Source: Polyangium sp. 15x6
Lineage (GTDB): Bacteria > Myxococcota_A > Polyangia > Polyangiales > Polyangiaceae
DNA: 64,000 nucleotides
Reading direction: 5' to 3'
Assembly (NCBI RefSeq): GCF_029960785.1
Contig: NZ_JASBQE010000065.1
Location: forward strand, 1-64,000
Shown one piece after another: positions 44,384 through 53,563 of the stretch. The notes under the pieces were generated by a model that saw only the letters and a program-made list of their open reading frames with translations, was not told where the DNA came from and did no database searches. Numbering within the stretch: position 1 is the stretch's first letter; every line of letters starts with the position of its first letter. A program made the position numbers and the translations under genes.

Positions 44384-46315
44384 TCACCCGCCCTCGGCGA
44401 GCTCCTTCTCGATCGCCTCCCACTCCCCGAGGAGGGCCTCGATCTTCCCGTCGAGCTCTTTCCGTAGCCGATCCAGCGCGGCCACGTCGTCCTTGCTCGT
44501 CCGCTCGAAAAAACCCGGCTCGCAAAAACGCGACTCGAGCTCTCGTTTCTGCGACTCGGCCGCCTCGACGGCCGCCAGCACCTTGTCCCGCTTGCCGGGC
44601 AGCTCCTTCAAGCGATTGCGCTTCTTCTTCTGGTCCTCCCACGCCGAGCCCGACACCTGCGCCGCGGGCTCCTGCGCCTTCGCTGCGCTCTTCGCGGCCT
44701 TGTCCTTCTGGACCACCGCCTCCGCGTCGAGGTGATCGTCGCCGCAGCGCGCGAGGTACTCCTCGTACGTGCCCGGGAAATCGTTTCGGCCCGTCGGCAG
44801 CACCTCGAGGATACGCGTCGCGATCTTCGAGACGAACCAGCGATCGTGCGAAACCAGGATCAGCGTCCCCTCGTACGCCACGAGCGCCTCCGCGAGCGCC
44901 TCGATCGCCTCCACGTCGAGGTGGTTCGTCGGCTCGTCCAGCAGGAGCACGTTCGGCTCCTCCACGAGGATCCGGCAGAATAAAAGCCGCGCCGCCTCTC
45001 CCCCGGAGAGCAGCCCGACCTTCTTGTTCACGTCGTCGCCCGAGAACAGCATCCGCCCGAGCCGCCCCCGCACCGCGGCTTCCGGCTCCGTCGGGCATGC
45101 CGCTTTCATGATCCCGAGCGGCGTCGCCTCCGGATCGTCGAGGACCTCCCGGTGATCCTGCGCGAAGTACCCCACGCGCGCCTCGTGCCCCCAGCGCACC
45201 GTGCCTGCGTCCTTGTCGAGCCGGTCCGCGAGGATCTTGAGCAGCGTCGACTTGCCGATCCCGTTCGGCCCGATCACCGCCACCCGCTCGCCTCGCCGCA
45301 CCACGAGCGACACCGCGGTGAGCACCCGCTTCTCCCCGTATGACTTGTTGATCCCCGCGACGTCGAGCACGTCCCGCCCGCTCGGCCGCGCGATCGACAG
45401 CTTGAACACCGGCGTCCGCCGCGAGCTCTCCTCCAGCTCCGGCACCTCGATCTTCTCGATCTGCTTCAGCCGGCTCTGCGCTTGCTTCGCCTTCGTCGCC
45501 TTGTACCGGAACCGGTCCACGTACGACTGCTTGTGCGCGATCACCTCCTCGATCCGCTCGACCTCCGCTTGCTGCCGCTCCCGCTCGGCGCGCTTCTCCT
45601 TCACGAACGCCGTGTAATTGCCGTGGTAGAGCGTCACCGTCCCGTAATCGATGTCGAGGATGTGCGTCGCCACGTTGTCGAGGAAGCGCTGATCGTGGGA
45701 GATCACGAGCACCGCGCCGTCGTGCGCGTTCAGGAATTTTTCGAGCCAGCGGATCGTCAGGATGTCGAGGTGGTTCGTCGGCTCGTCGAGCAAGAGCACG
45801 TCCGGCCCGCCCACGAGCACCTGCGCCAGCAGGACGCGCAGCTTGAACCCGCCCGACAGCGTCGCGAGCGGCCGCTCGTGCGCCTCCATCGGGATCCCGA
45901 GGCCCACCAGGATCGACGTCGCCCGCGCCTTCAGCGTGTAGCCGTCGTACGCCCGGATCACGTCGGCGACCTCCGCGAGCCTTTGCGCGTCGCCGGCCCC
46001 GTCCTCCACGATCCGCTTCTCCTCCTCGAGCGCCTCCCACACGATCCGGTCGCCCATCATCGCGAGGTCGAGGATCTTCGCCTCGTCTTCGAGGAACCGG
46101 TCTTGCCGCAGCACGCCCATGCGGGCGCCGGCGGGGATGTTGAAGCTCCCTTCGGTCGGGGCCTCGTCGCCGGCCAGGATCTCGAGCAGCGTCGTCTTGC
46201 CGGAGCCGTTCGCGCCGACGAGCCCGTAGCGGCTCTGCCGGTTGAGCTTCAGCGACACCTCCTCGAAGAGGGTCCGGTCGCCGTACGATTTGCCCAGGTT
46301 CGACGTGACGATCAT
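44384..46315 (-). CDS. ABC-F family ATPase
   Basis: This is a 643-residue soluble protein with two ATPase domains and no membrane part. Walker A GANGSGKTT and GPNGIGKST; signatures LSGGFKLRV and LSGGEAARL; Walker B VLLLDEPTNHLD in both. The inter-domain linker is long and charged, and the C-terminal coiled coil is rich in Lys/Glu. ABC-F proteins act on the ribosome in translation or antibiotic protection; the Uup/YheS-like branch is most likely. ATG 46315 (MIVTSNLGKSYG) was chosen; the frame is open 66 bases further upstream. Confidence 0.9.
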   Translation of the reverse strand: MIVTSNLGKSYGDRTLFEEVSLKLNRQSRYGLVGANGSGKTTLLEILAGDEAPTEGSFNIPAGARMGVLRQDRFLEDEAKILDLAMMGDRIVWEALEEEKRIVEDGAGDAQRLAEVADVIRAYDGYTLKARATSILVGLGIPMEAHERPLATLSGGFKLRVLLAQVLVGGPDVLLLDEPTNHLDILTIRWLEKFLNAHDGAVLVISHDQRFLDNVATHILDIDYGTVTLYHGNYTAFVKEKRAERERQQAEVERIEEVIAHKQSYVDRFRYKATKAKQAQSRLKQIEKIEVPELEESSRRTPVFKLSIARPSGRDVLDVAGINKSYGEKRVLTAVSLVVRRGERVAVIGPNGIGKSTLLKILADRLDKDAGTVRWGHEARVGYFAQDHREVLDDPEATPLGIMKAACPTEPEAAVRGRLGRMLFSGDDVNKKVGLLSGGEAARLLFCRILVEEPNVLLLDEPTNHLDVEAIEALAEALVAYEGTLILVSHDRWFVSKIATRILEVLPTGRNDFPGTYEEYLARCGDDHLDAEAVVQKDKAAKSAAKAQEPAAQVSGSAWEDQKKKRNRLKELPGKRDKVLAAVEAAESQKRELESRFCEPGFFERTSKDDVAALDRLRKELDGKIEALLGEWEAIEKELAEGG

Positions 46316-46357
46316 CGCGGGGACGGTGGTATATCCTCCCGCAACCGAGGAGGCCAC

Positions 46358-46966
46358 GTGCGCTTTCGAGAGCTCATCCAAGATTCCAGCGCCACCATCG
46401 ACGCCATCGCCAGCTACCTCGACGGGCTCTCCGCCGAAGACAGGCTCAACGAGACCCGCACCCTCTCACGCGACGAGCAACGCAAGCTCTACCAGAGGGC
46501 CGAGAGGGCGTCCCTCATCACGCTCGACCACTTCGTCCCGACGGACATCACGAAGCTCGCCCCGGTCCACCACGACGGCCGCAACACGCTCCCCTTGCCT
46601 TCGGGCCTCAAGCTCTTCCAGAAGCGGTTTTGCCGACCCGAGGACGGCTCAGCGCGCCTCTTCGGATACAACGAGTCGCCGTTCCTCGGCACCGTCGGCC
46701 CGGGCTTCTTCGTCGCGGTCCCGACGAAGGGCCGCGCCGAGTGGGAGGCGCGCGGCGGCGTCGTGATCGATTACTTCCAGGTCCCCGACGGCCCCGTCGC
46801 GGCGGGCTGGCCCAAGGTCATCCCGAACTCCAAGGGCCTCCAGAAGTTCGTCTACAACGGCACCCGCGACTACATGCGCAAGGTCTCGACCCACGTCTCG
46901 ATCGGCGCGGCCTACAAGGGCGAAAAGGCCCTCGACCACTACTTCATCCTCTGCCGCGACCGCTGA
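46358..46966 (+). CDS. Hypothetical protein, 202 aa
   Basis: Not recognised. GTG 46358 has GAGGAGG five bases upstream, so the start is well supported. The protein is soluble: an N-terminal helical part (DSSATIDAIASYLDGLSAEDRLNETRTL in outline, residues 8-35), then a beta-rich part with SPFLGTVGPGFFVAVPTKGRAEWEARGGVVIDYFQVP and a basic C-terminal FVYNGTRDYMRKVSTHVSIG. The gene is divergent from the ABC-F gene with only 42 bp between starts. Confidence 0.6.
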   Translation: MRFRELIQDSSATIDAIASYLDGLSAEDRLNETRTLSRDEQRKLYQRAERASLITLDHFVPTDITKLAPVHHDGRNTLPLPSGLKLFQKRFCRPEDGSARLFGYNESPFLGTVGPGFFVAVPTKGRAEWEARGGVVIDYFQVPDGPVAAGWPKVIPNSKGLQKFVYNGTRDYMRKVSTHVSIGAAYKGEKALDHYFILCRDR

Positions 46967-46990
46967 CCCCGCCCCGGGGCGCGCGCGGCT

Positions 46991-47569
46991 CTACGCAGGG
47001 CCGGGCCATGCGGCGCGCTTCGTCCCTGACGCCTCTTCCATCTCCACGAACGCCTCCCCGAGCCAATCGAGGAACGCCGCGTCCCACGCCGGCCCCTCCG
47101 GCCACCTCTCCGCGATCCTGACGGAGAGCTCCGCGTCCCACCGCTCGAACACCGCCCGCAGCGCCCCGTGCGCCTGCCTCGCCCGCACCGCGCTCGGCTC
47201 GCCTTTCCGCTCGCCCCCCTCGACGAACGTATCCTCGCAGAGAAAGTAATTGCAGGTCGCGGGGCGCATGGCCGGGCTGATCGTGCATCCGCCCGGCCCG
47301 TGGAACACGCATTTGCGCTCCATCGGCTCCGTCTTTGCCTCCCGCCGCTTCACCCGCCGCAGCTCGAGCCCGCGCTTGGTCGGAATCAGCTCCTTCTTGG
47401 CGATCCTCGCGAGCACGAAATCGCGCCCGCCCCCGGCGACGACGCGCCCCACGTCCGACCAATCCATCTCGGGCGGCGCCTTGCAACAACCTGCCGGCCC
47501 CTGCGGGCATTTCGCGCAGAGGGTCGAGAGGAGCTGGGTATGGGCGCCGAGGACTTCGAGTCGAATCAT
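46991..47569 (-). CDS. Cysteine-cluster (YkgJ-like) protein, 192 aa
   Basis: Cysteines in LCAKCPQGPAGCCKAPPE and KCVFHGPGGCTISPAMRPATCNYFLC form two clusters of the type seen in YkgJ-family zinc/iron-cluster proteins. No signal peptide is seen. The start at ATG 47569 overlaps the stop of the upstream gene at 47566 (ATGA), so both are cotranslated. The biochemical role is unknown. Confidence 0.6.
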   Translation of the reverse strand: MIRLEVLGAHTQLLSTLCAKCPQGPAGCCKAPPEMDWSDVGRVVAGGGRDFVLARIAKKELIPTKRGLELRRVKRREAKTEPMERKCVFHGPGGCTISPAMRPATCNYFLCEDTFVEGGERKGEPSAVRARQAHGALRAVFERWDAELSVRIAERWPEGPAWDAAFLDWLGEAFVEMEEASGTKRAAWPGPA

Positions 47570-48213
47570 TGCGCCGCGAGGCGGGACGAGAGCGCCGTCC
47601 GGACCGAGCGGCCCACGGCGCCCTCGACCTTCTTCAGCTCCTCGGGCATCCAGAAATGGAGCACGCGCCCGAGCGCCTCCGTGCTCGAACGGACGAACGC
47701 CATTCCGCCCGTCTCTGCCCGCTCGGTGCTCTGCGGCAAACACAGCTTGCACAGGCACGGCAAAGGCCCGGCCGCATCGTGTTTCGTCACGTTCACGGCC
47801 GGCGCCACGCCGCCGCTCCAGGATGCGCCGAGCAGCAGCGCGGCCGAGGGCGCGTCGAGCACGCGCGGCGTCTGCAGCGACATCCCGAGCGTGCCGGGCG
47901 ACGCGGTGATCCCTTTTCCATTCGCGAACCGGATCCTCGGTACGAGCGACGTGATGTCGTTGATCGGCACGCGGTTCTTTCCGCTGCGCCAGCCCTTGCC
48001 GGTGAGCTGCGGATTCTCCAGCACGGCGACGAGCCAGAGCGTGTCTGCCGGCGGCCGCACGGTCACCATGAACAGCCGTCCTCCGCCGGCGAGCGGGGCG
48101 AGGCCCTTGCTCTGGCTGTGGTAGGTGTCGATGGGCCACACCTTGCCCGGCTTGCGTCCGCCCGCTTCCTTCTCGAACACGGCCTTGCTGACGATGGCGA
48201 GGACGTCCGGCAT
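47566..48213 (-). CDS. Hypothetical protein, 215 aa
   Basis: Not recognised. ATG 48213 gives MPDVLAIVSKAVFEKEAGGRKPGKVWPIDTYHSQSKGL. The fold looks mixed alpha/beta, with a CLCKLCLP cysteine triplet near residue 150 and an acidic/basic helical C-terminal part. It overlaps the cysteine-cluster gene (ATGA) and probably works with it. The 359 bp before its start hold the 41-bp repeat array. Confidence 0.5.
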   Translation of the reverse strand: MPDVLAIVSKAVFEKEAGGRKPGKVWPIDTYHSQSKGLAPLAGGGRLFMVTVRPPADTLWLVAVLENPQLTGKGWRSGKNRVPINDITSLVPRIRFANGKGITASPGTLGMSLQTPRVLDAPSAALLLGASWSGGVAPAVNVTKHDAAGPLPCLCKLCLPQSTERAETGGMAFVRSSTEALGRVLHFWMPEELKKVEGAVGRSVRTALSSRLAAQ

Positions 48214-48301
48214 GCGCGCGACTCTACCAGAACGGTCCCGGAAGGTCAGGGCCCATCCCGCCATCACGTCTCCGGCCGTGGGAAACGCCTTCGCGGAGCC
48301 C

Positions 48302-48548
48302 GCACGCCCGATTTCCCGGTGGGAAACGTGATCGCGCCGACCCGCGGACGCGTCCGTCATCCGACGGAGAGGTTCGCGGCGTCTGCGAAGACGTCCGTCG
48401 TCTGACGGACGGGTTGGCGGCGACTGCGAAGGCGTCCGTCGCCGAAAAAACGGGTCTGCGCCGTCCGCGAAGGCGTTTCCCATGGAAACGTCGGGTTCGC
48501 GGCCGGCGCGAAGGCGTTTCCCAGCGTCCTCGGCGGCTTGCGGCGCGC
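48302..48548. repeat. 41-bp tandem repeat array with hairpin units
   Basis: Six units start at 48302, 48344, 48385, 48426, 48467 and 48508, each about 41 bp (the first is 42); a partial related unit begins near 48260. The start of each unit is gcgaag-cgt-like and the centre is a self-complementary stem that differs between units: TTTCCC/GGGAAA, TCCGTC/GACGGA, CGTCCGTC/GACGGACG, CGTTTCC/GGAAACG. The fourth and last units have weak or no stems. The period is not a multiple of three, so it is not coding. It is not CRISPR: there are no spacers. Confidence 0.7.
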
Positions 48549-48572
48549 CCCGGGCTCGGGCAACCTCACGGC

Positions 48573-49148
48573 ATGGCCGCCGATGCTGCGCGGAAACGTG
48601 CGACGTACGAGGACCTCCTGGCGCTCCCGTCGAACGTGAAGGGGGAGATCCTGGATGGGGTGCTGTACACGCAGCCGCGGCCGCGGTTTCGGCATGTTCA
48701 CGGGGCGTCGGTCCTCAACCGCCGGATCGGCAACCCGTACGAGGACGGCGTGGGCGGCCCGGGTGGCTGGTGGATCGCCACGGAGCCCGGCATCGAGCTG
48801 CCCGACTCGCCCGAAGTCTCTCCGGATCTGGCCGGCTGGCTTCGCGAGCGGATGCCTGATCCGCCGGGTGACGATCCCATCAAGATCGTGCCCGACTGGG
48901 TCTGCGAGATCTTCTCCCCGAGCACACGGGACTACGATCAGCAGATCAAGAAACCGTTTTACGCGAAGCACGGCGTCCGATGGTTGTGGTTCATCGACCC
49001 CGCTGCCCGCGTGCTCCTGGCGCATCGTCTGGAAAACGGCCGCTGGCTCGACCTCGGCACATGGCGGAACGACGACCGCGCGCGGATCGAGCCGTTTGAT
49101 GCGATCGAGCTCGATCTGTCCGATCTCTGGTTGCCCGCGAAGGGCTAA
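48573..49148 (+). CDS. Uma2-family PD-(D/E)XK protein, copy 1
   Basis: This is a 191-residue protein with the Uma2/DUF820 core. EILDGVLYTQPRP is the first strand, the catalytic Asp lies in SPDLAGWLRERM, the Glu in VPDWVCEIFSPST and the Lys in KKPFYAKHGVRWLWFIDP. These are the PD-(D/E)XK residues of a putative nuclease, and all are present. The ATG at 48573 gives MAADAARKRATYEDLLALPS. Family function is unknown, although copies are very abundant in myxobacteria and cyanobacteria. It directly follows the repeat array. Confidence 0.75.
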   Translation: MAADAARKRATYEDLLALPSNVKGEILDGVLYTQPRPRFRHVHGASVLNRRIGNPYEDGVGGPGGWWIATEPGIELPDSPEVSPDLAGWLRERMPDPPGDDPIKIVPDWVCEIFSPSTRDYDQQIKKPFYAKHGVRWLWFIDPAARVLLAHRLENGRWLDLGTWRNDDRARIEPFDAIELDLSDLWLPAKG

Positions 49149-49186
49149 AGCTTGCGCGCCGATCTGTTCTCGGACAAACTCGGCCC

Positions 49187-49738
49187 ATGACCGAGTCCAC
49201 GCACGGCCCGCCGCTGAACGTGAAACGCGAGATCCTCGACGGTGTGCCCTACACCCAGCGACGTTTCGATTTTCAGCGAGCACGGGCGGCGCAGGCGCTC
49301 GGGATGCACCTCGGTAGCCCTTTCGACATTGGTTGGCGTGGCCCTGGCGGATGGTGGATCCTCATCGAGCCCTGGATCGCGCTGCCCGACTCGCCCGAGG
49401 TCTGCCCGGCGCTCGCGGGCTGGCGCCGCGAGCGTATGCCCGAGCCTCCGCTCGACAATGCCATCACGATCGTTCCGGACTGGGTGTGCGAGATCGGTGC
49501 GCTGCGCACGCGCCAATACCATCTCGTGACCAAGCACCGATTTTACATGAAGCACGGTGTGACGTGGTTGTGGATCGTCGAGTTCGACGACCGCCTGCTC
49601 AGGACGCTCGTCGCGTACAACGGGCTCTGGCGCGACGTGGGCGCTGGCGTGTGGGGGTATGACGACCGCGTACGGGCCGAGCCGTTCGAGGCGATCGAGT
49701 TTCCTATCACCGACCTCTGGCTCCCCTCGGACGCCTGA
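49187..49738 (+). CDS. Uma2-family protein, copy 2, lacking the catalytic Asp
   Basis: This 183-residue tandem paralogue of the previous gene lies 38 bp behind it. The core is kept (GWRGPGGWWILIEPWIALPDSPEV, VPDWVCEIG, HRFYMKHGVTWLWIVEFDD), but the motif SPDLAGW has become CPALAGW, so the metal-ligand Asp is an Ala, and SPST has become GALR. The protein is therefore probably not a nuclease any more, though Glu and Lys remain. It may have a binding role, or be decaying. Confidence 0.7.
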   Translation: MTESTHGPPLNVKREILDGVPYTQRRFDFQRARAAQALGMHLGSPFDIGWRGPGGWWILIEPWIALPDSPEVCPALAGWRRERMPEPPLDNAITIVPDWVCEIGALRTRQYHLVTKHRFYMKHGVTWLWIVEFDDRLLRTLVAYNGLWRDVGAGVWGYDDRVRAEPFEAIEFPITDLWLPSDA

Positions 49739-49741
49739 CCC

Positions 49742-50512
49742 TCACCCCTCCTTCGGCGGCTCCGTCCCTTCGATCTCCGCCCCTTCATCCTCCCCGCGGA
49801 GCTTCCGCTGCGTCGGCCGCACCTTCTCCGCCAGGTCCCGATACCCGGCCAGCCGGTAGAGCCCCTCCAGCGTCGACGCCGTCCCCTGATACGCATCCGA
49901 CCACGCCGCCGCCGCGCGGTCCCGCGCCGCGAGCGCGGTCTCCAGCTCGCGCGCCTCGCGATGGTCGTCCCCCACCGCCGCTTCGAGCTGGCTCGATTGC
50001 TTGATCACCGATTGCTGCGCGACGGCCGTGTTGAACGTCGAGCCGAGCGGCGAGACCACGATCGCCGGGTGCTCGCCGAGCAGCCGCGCCACGGTCTTCG
50101 TGTACTGCAAGAGCTTCGCCGGCACGCGCGGCGATTCGGTCGAGAGCCCGTACGTCGCGAGCGCCGCCGCCCCCATGTGATCCTCGATCGTCCGGCGCAA
50201 GAGCCCGAGCAACGTCGCGAGCGCCGTCGCCGCCGCGTCGCGCGAGGCCCGCACCGGGATGTCGTCCGCCCGCTCGGCGGCGAGGTCTTCCTCCGCTTTG
50301 CCGAGCTCCGCCGCGGACCGCGCGAGGCCGTCCGCGAGCGCTTCGAAGACCGCGACGTACGATTGCTTCGTGGCTTTCGTGAGCGGCCCCTGGACCTCCT
50401 GCGCCCGCGCCGCGAGGTTCTCCGCGACGGCCGCGCCATGCGTGCGGGCCGAGGCGACGACCTTGTCGCTCACGCGGATCTGATTCTGGACCTGTTCGCT
50501 GACCTTCGACAT
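49742..50512 (-). CDS. Hypothetical helical protein, 256 aa
   Basis: Not recognised. From ATG 50512 the protein is almost wholly helical, Ala/Glu/Lys/Arg-rich (SKVSEQVQNQIRVSDKVVASA; EALADGLARSAAELGKAEED), with a C-terminal acidic/Lys tail (RGEDEGAEIEGTEPPKEG). No membrane segment or signal is seen. It could be a coiled-coil structural or phage-like tail-fibre-associated protein, but there is no context for that. It is divergent from the HEAT/aldo-keto gene with 117 bp between starts. Confidence 0.5.
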   Translation of the reverse strand: MSKVSEQVQNQIRVSDKVVASARTHGAAVAENLAARAQEVQGPLTKATKQSYVAVFEALADGLARSAAELGKAEEDLAAERADDIPVRASRDAAATALATLLGLLRRTIEDHMGAAALATYGLSTESPRVPAKLLQYTKTVARLLGEHPAIVVSPLGSTFNTAVAQQSVIKQSSQLEAAVGDDHREARELETALAARDRAAAAWSDAYQGTASTLEGLYRLAGYRDLAEKVRPTQRKLRGEDEGAEIEGTEPPKEG

Positions 50513-50629
50513 GAACACCTCCCTCCGAGCGGCCCGGGAGGGTAATCGGGAGCGAACGAGCCCGGCAAGCCGGAATGCCGCGCCGCTTGACATTCGCTCG
50601 ACTTTGCCGTCCCGCTCGAAGGCGATCCC

Positions 50630-53551
50630 GTGGACCGCTCCTCCCCCGCAAGCCCGCCCGCGCTCGTCCGCCTCCTCGACGACGACGCCGAGGCCCGGCG
50701 CGACGCCGCCGAGACGCTCGACCCCCGCCCGCTCCCCGCCCGCTTCGCCCTCCGTCAGGCCATGCTCGGCGACGAGGACGCCGATGTCCGCGCCGCCGCC
50801 GCCCAGAAGCTCGGCGAGCTGCGCAGCCGGCGTTTTGCCTCCGCCTTCGTCGAGGCGCTCGACGACGTGATGCCCTCGGTGCGCGACCGCGCCTATCGCG
50901 CGCTCGCGCGGCTCGAATCACGGGACGTTTTGCCGTACGCGGCCCGCGCCATTCGAAAGGAGCCCGTGTGGTGGGTGCGCCGATCGGCCGTGCGCGCCGC
51001 GGCCGCGGCGGGAGGGAAGGAGGCGCTCTCGCTGCTCGTCGAGGCGCTCGCGGATCCCTTCTGGCGCGTCCGGCACGCGGCCGTGCAGGCGCTCGTGGTG
51101 CTCGGCGAGGACGATTTCGAGGTGCGGGACGCCGTCTCCCAGGCCGCCGCGAAGGATCCGACCGGGACCGTCGCCTCCGCCGCGCATTACCTCGGCGCCG
51201 CGTGGGCCGGCGCCGCCGATACGCCGGCCGCGGCCGCTTCGCCGCCGGTGCAGCTCGCCGAAGGCCTCGCCGACGAGGACCCCGCCGTCGTCACCGCGCG
51301 CCTCGAAAAGGCCGACCCCTCGCTCGTGCCCGCCGCCGCGCTCGTCGCCTGGCTCGGCGACCCCCACGCGTCTTTGCGTGCCCTCGCCCGTCGTCGTTTG
51401 CGCGAGCGGAACGATCCCGACGCGCTCCTGCTCGCATTGCGATGGCTCGACGAGCCCCGCGTGCCCCACGCCGCCGCCGAGGTGCGCGCCGTGCTCGATC
51501 GGCTCGGGAGCGGGGAGGATCTGCCGCTCGCGCGGCGCGTTCTCACGGCGGATCCGCCGTCCCCCGGGGCGCTCGCCTGGGCCGCGGAGGTGCTCGCGGT
51601 GCGGGGGAATGCCGAGGATCTGGAGCGGGTGCGGGGCCTGGCGAAGAGCGGCGCGCCGGGGCTGCGCGCGGCCGCGGTGACGGGATTGCTGCGGGATCAG
51701 CGGTCGCTCCCGGTCGTGCTCGGGGCGCTCGACGATCCGGACGAGGAGGTCCGCGCGGCCGCGCTCGCGGGATGGGAGAGGCGCCCCGGTTCGCCGCGGA
51801 TTCTGGGGGCCTGGGCCGAGGCGCTGGTCGCCGCCGCCCCCCGCGCCGTCTCCGTTCGGGAACGTCGCGCCGTCGCCGAAGCCGCCGCCCTGCTCGGCGA
51901 CGACGCCCTGCTCGCCCGCGCCGCCGAAGGCGCGGACCCGGCGACCCGCGCCGTCGCCCTCGCCGCCCGCGCCGCCGGGGGCGACCTCCCGCCCGTCGAA
52001 CGCGTCCGCGCCCTCGCCGACGAGGACCCATGGATTCGCGCGGCCGTGCTCGACGCGGAGGCTTCCCTCGCCGCCGCCGTCAGTGACGCCGACCCGTGGC
52101 TCCGCCGCCAGGCGATGACCCTCGTGTTCCGCGATCGAAAAAACCTCGCGCCCGACGACGTCCGCGCCTGCGCGCTCGCCTCTGCCCTCGCGACAGACCC
52201 CTTCCTCCGCGCCCGCGCCGCGGATCTGCTCGCGCCCGAGGACGAATCACTTCACCCCGAAGCCTTTCGCACCCTGCTCCGCCTCTCCCAGGACCGCGCC
52301 CCGATGGTCCGCGCGGCCGCCGCGAGCGCCCTCGAAGCCGTGGTCGGCCTGGAAGATCGTCTCCTCGCGCTGCTCGACCCGGCGAAACCCGAGCCCGACG
52401 AGGCCGTACGCACCTCGGCCTATACCTGGTTGCTTCGCGACGGCGACGATCGGGCCCTCGCGCGCCTCGTCGCGGCGCTCGCGCCCGGCGCCGAGGGAGC
52501 CCTCGTGAAGGCGCACCTCGAAGCATTGACGCTCGTGCTCCCGGACGAGGCATTCTCGAAGCAGCCATCCCTCGTCCAGCATCGCCCGGCGTCACCCCCG
52601 GCCGCCGCGGAGCCGGCTCGAAAACGCGCGCCGGTGCCCGCGCGGCCCGAAGGCGTCACCCTGCGACCCCTCGGTGCGACGGGGCTTTTCGTGTCGCCGC
52701 TCGTGGTCTCCGGCGCCCACGGCCTCGTCGCGTCGAGCTTCGCCGACGCCCGCGACGCCGGGGTCAATGCGTTCTTCTGGGAGCCGCGTTATCACGAGCT
52801 CACGCGTTTCCTGCGGTCACGCCGGGCCGGACGGGAGGGGCTCGTCCTCGTCGCCGGCACGTACCATTCTGGCCCCGACGCCCTCCGCGCCGACGTCGAG
52901 CGCACGCTCGCGCGCCTGCGTATCGACTGGATCGACGTCTTCCTCCTGTTCTGGGTCCGCTCCCCCGATCGCCTCGCCGACGACGATTACGAGGCCCTCG
53001 CGCGCCTTCGCGACGAAGGCAAGCTGCGCGCATTCGGCTTCTCCACGCACGACCGCGCCGTGGCCGTTTCCGCGCTCCAGAAGCACCCCTGGCCCGTCGT
53101 GATGACCCGCCACAGCGCCGCGCACCCGGGCGCCGAAACCTTTTTCCTCCCCGAGGCCCTCGCGCGCGGCACGGGCGTCCTCACGTTCACGGCCACCTCC
53201 TACGGCCGCCTCCTGCGCCCCGCGCCGGGCGACGCCCCGGAAACAAGACCCCCGAGCGCCCCCGATTGCTACCGGTATTCGCTCACGCAGCCCGGCGTGA
53301 GCGCCACGCTCACGGCGCCGCGCAGCCACCGCGAGCTTCTCGAAAACCTCACCGTCCTCGCCCGCCCGACCCTCCCCGAGGACGCTCTGCCCGCGCTCCG
53401 CGCCCACGGCGAGCGCATCCGGGCCGAGACGCGCCGCTTCGACGCCCTGGTCCGCCGCGCCCCGGGCGGCCCGCGCGACCGTCTCCGCGCGCTGCTCGAA
53501 GAGGACACGACGCGCCCCGACGACGCCCTTCCGCCCGAGCCCAAGATGTGA
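50630..53551 (+). CDS. HEAT-repeat protein fused to a degenerate aldo/keto-reductase domain
   Basis: This 973-residue protein starts at GTG 50630. Residues about 5-650 are a chain of HEAT/PBS-lyase-type repeats of about 30 residues (DEDADVRAAAAQKLGEL, DDVMPSVRDRAYRALARL, DPFWRVRHAAVQALVVLG and many later copies). Residues about 680-950 fold as an aldo/keto reductase TIM barrel: LRPLGATGLFVSPLVVSG, AGVNAFFWEPRYHEL and RLRIDWIDVFLLFWVRSPD. The usual catalytic Asp, Lys and His are replaced (GVNxxDT is GVNAFFW, the strand-4 HxP site is LFWVRSP), while the Tyr may remain in EPRY. So this is more a binding scaffold than a reductase. An AKR-HEAT fusion is unusual. Confidence 0.8.
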   Translation: MDRSSPASPPALVRLLDDDAEARRDAAETLDPRPLPARFALRQAMLGDEDADVRAAAAQKLGELRSRRFASAFVEALDDVMPSVRDRAYRALARLESRDVLPYAARAIRKEPVWWVRRSAVRAAAAAGGKEALSLLVEALADPFWRVRHAAVQALVVLGEDDFEVRDAVSQAAAKDPTGTVASAAHYLGAAWAGAADTPAAAASPPVQLAEGLADEDPAVVTARLEKADPSLVPAAALVAWLGDPHASLRALARRRLRERNDPDALLLALRWLDEPRVPHAAAEVRAVLDRLGSGEDLPLARRVLTADPPSPGALAWAAEVLAVRGNAEDLERVRGLAKSGAPGLRAAAVTGLLRDQRSLPVVLGALDDPDEEVRAAALAGWERRPGSPRILGAWAEALVAAAPRAVSVRERRAVAEAAALLGDDALLARAAEGADPATRAVALAARAAGGDLPPVERVRALADEDPWIRAAVLDAEASLAAAVSDADPWLRRQAMTLVFRDRKNLAPDDVRACALASALATDPFLRARAADLLAPEDESLHPEAFRTLLRLSQDRAPMVRAAAASALEAVVGLEDRLLALLDPAKPEPDEAVRTSAYTWLLRDGDDRALARLVAALAPGAEGALVKAHLEALTLVLPDEAFSKQPSLVQHRPASPPAAAEPARKRAPVPARPEGVTLRPLGATGLFVSPLVVSGAHGLVASSFADARDAGVNAFFWEPRYHELTRFLRSRRAGREGLVLVAGTYHSGPDALRADVERTLARLRIDWIDVFLLFWVRSPDRLADDDYEALARLRDEGKLRAFGFSTHDRAVAVSALQKHPWPVVMTRHSAAHPGAETFFLPEALARGTGVLTFTATSYGRLLRPAPGDAPETRPPSAPDCYRYSLTQPGVSATLTAPRSHRELLENLTVLARPTLPEDALPALRAHGERIRAETRRFDALVRRAPGGPRDRLRALLEEDTTRPDDALPPEPKM

Positions 53552-53563
53552 TGTGATCGCCTC

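Noticed and set aside
48260-48548. The repeat array as a CRISPR
   Set aside because: Units are contiguous with no variable spacers, the stems differ from unit to unit, and there are no cas genes nearby.
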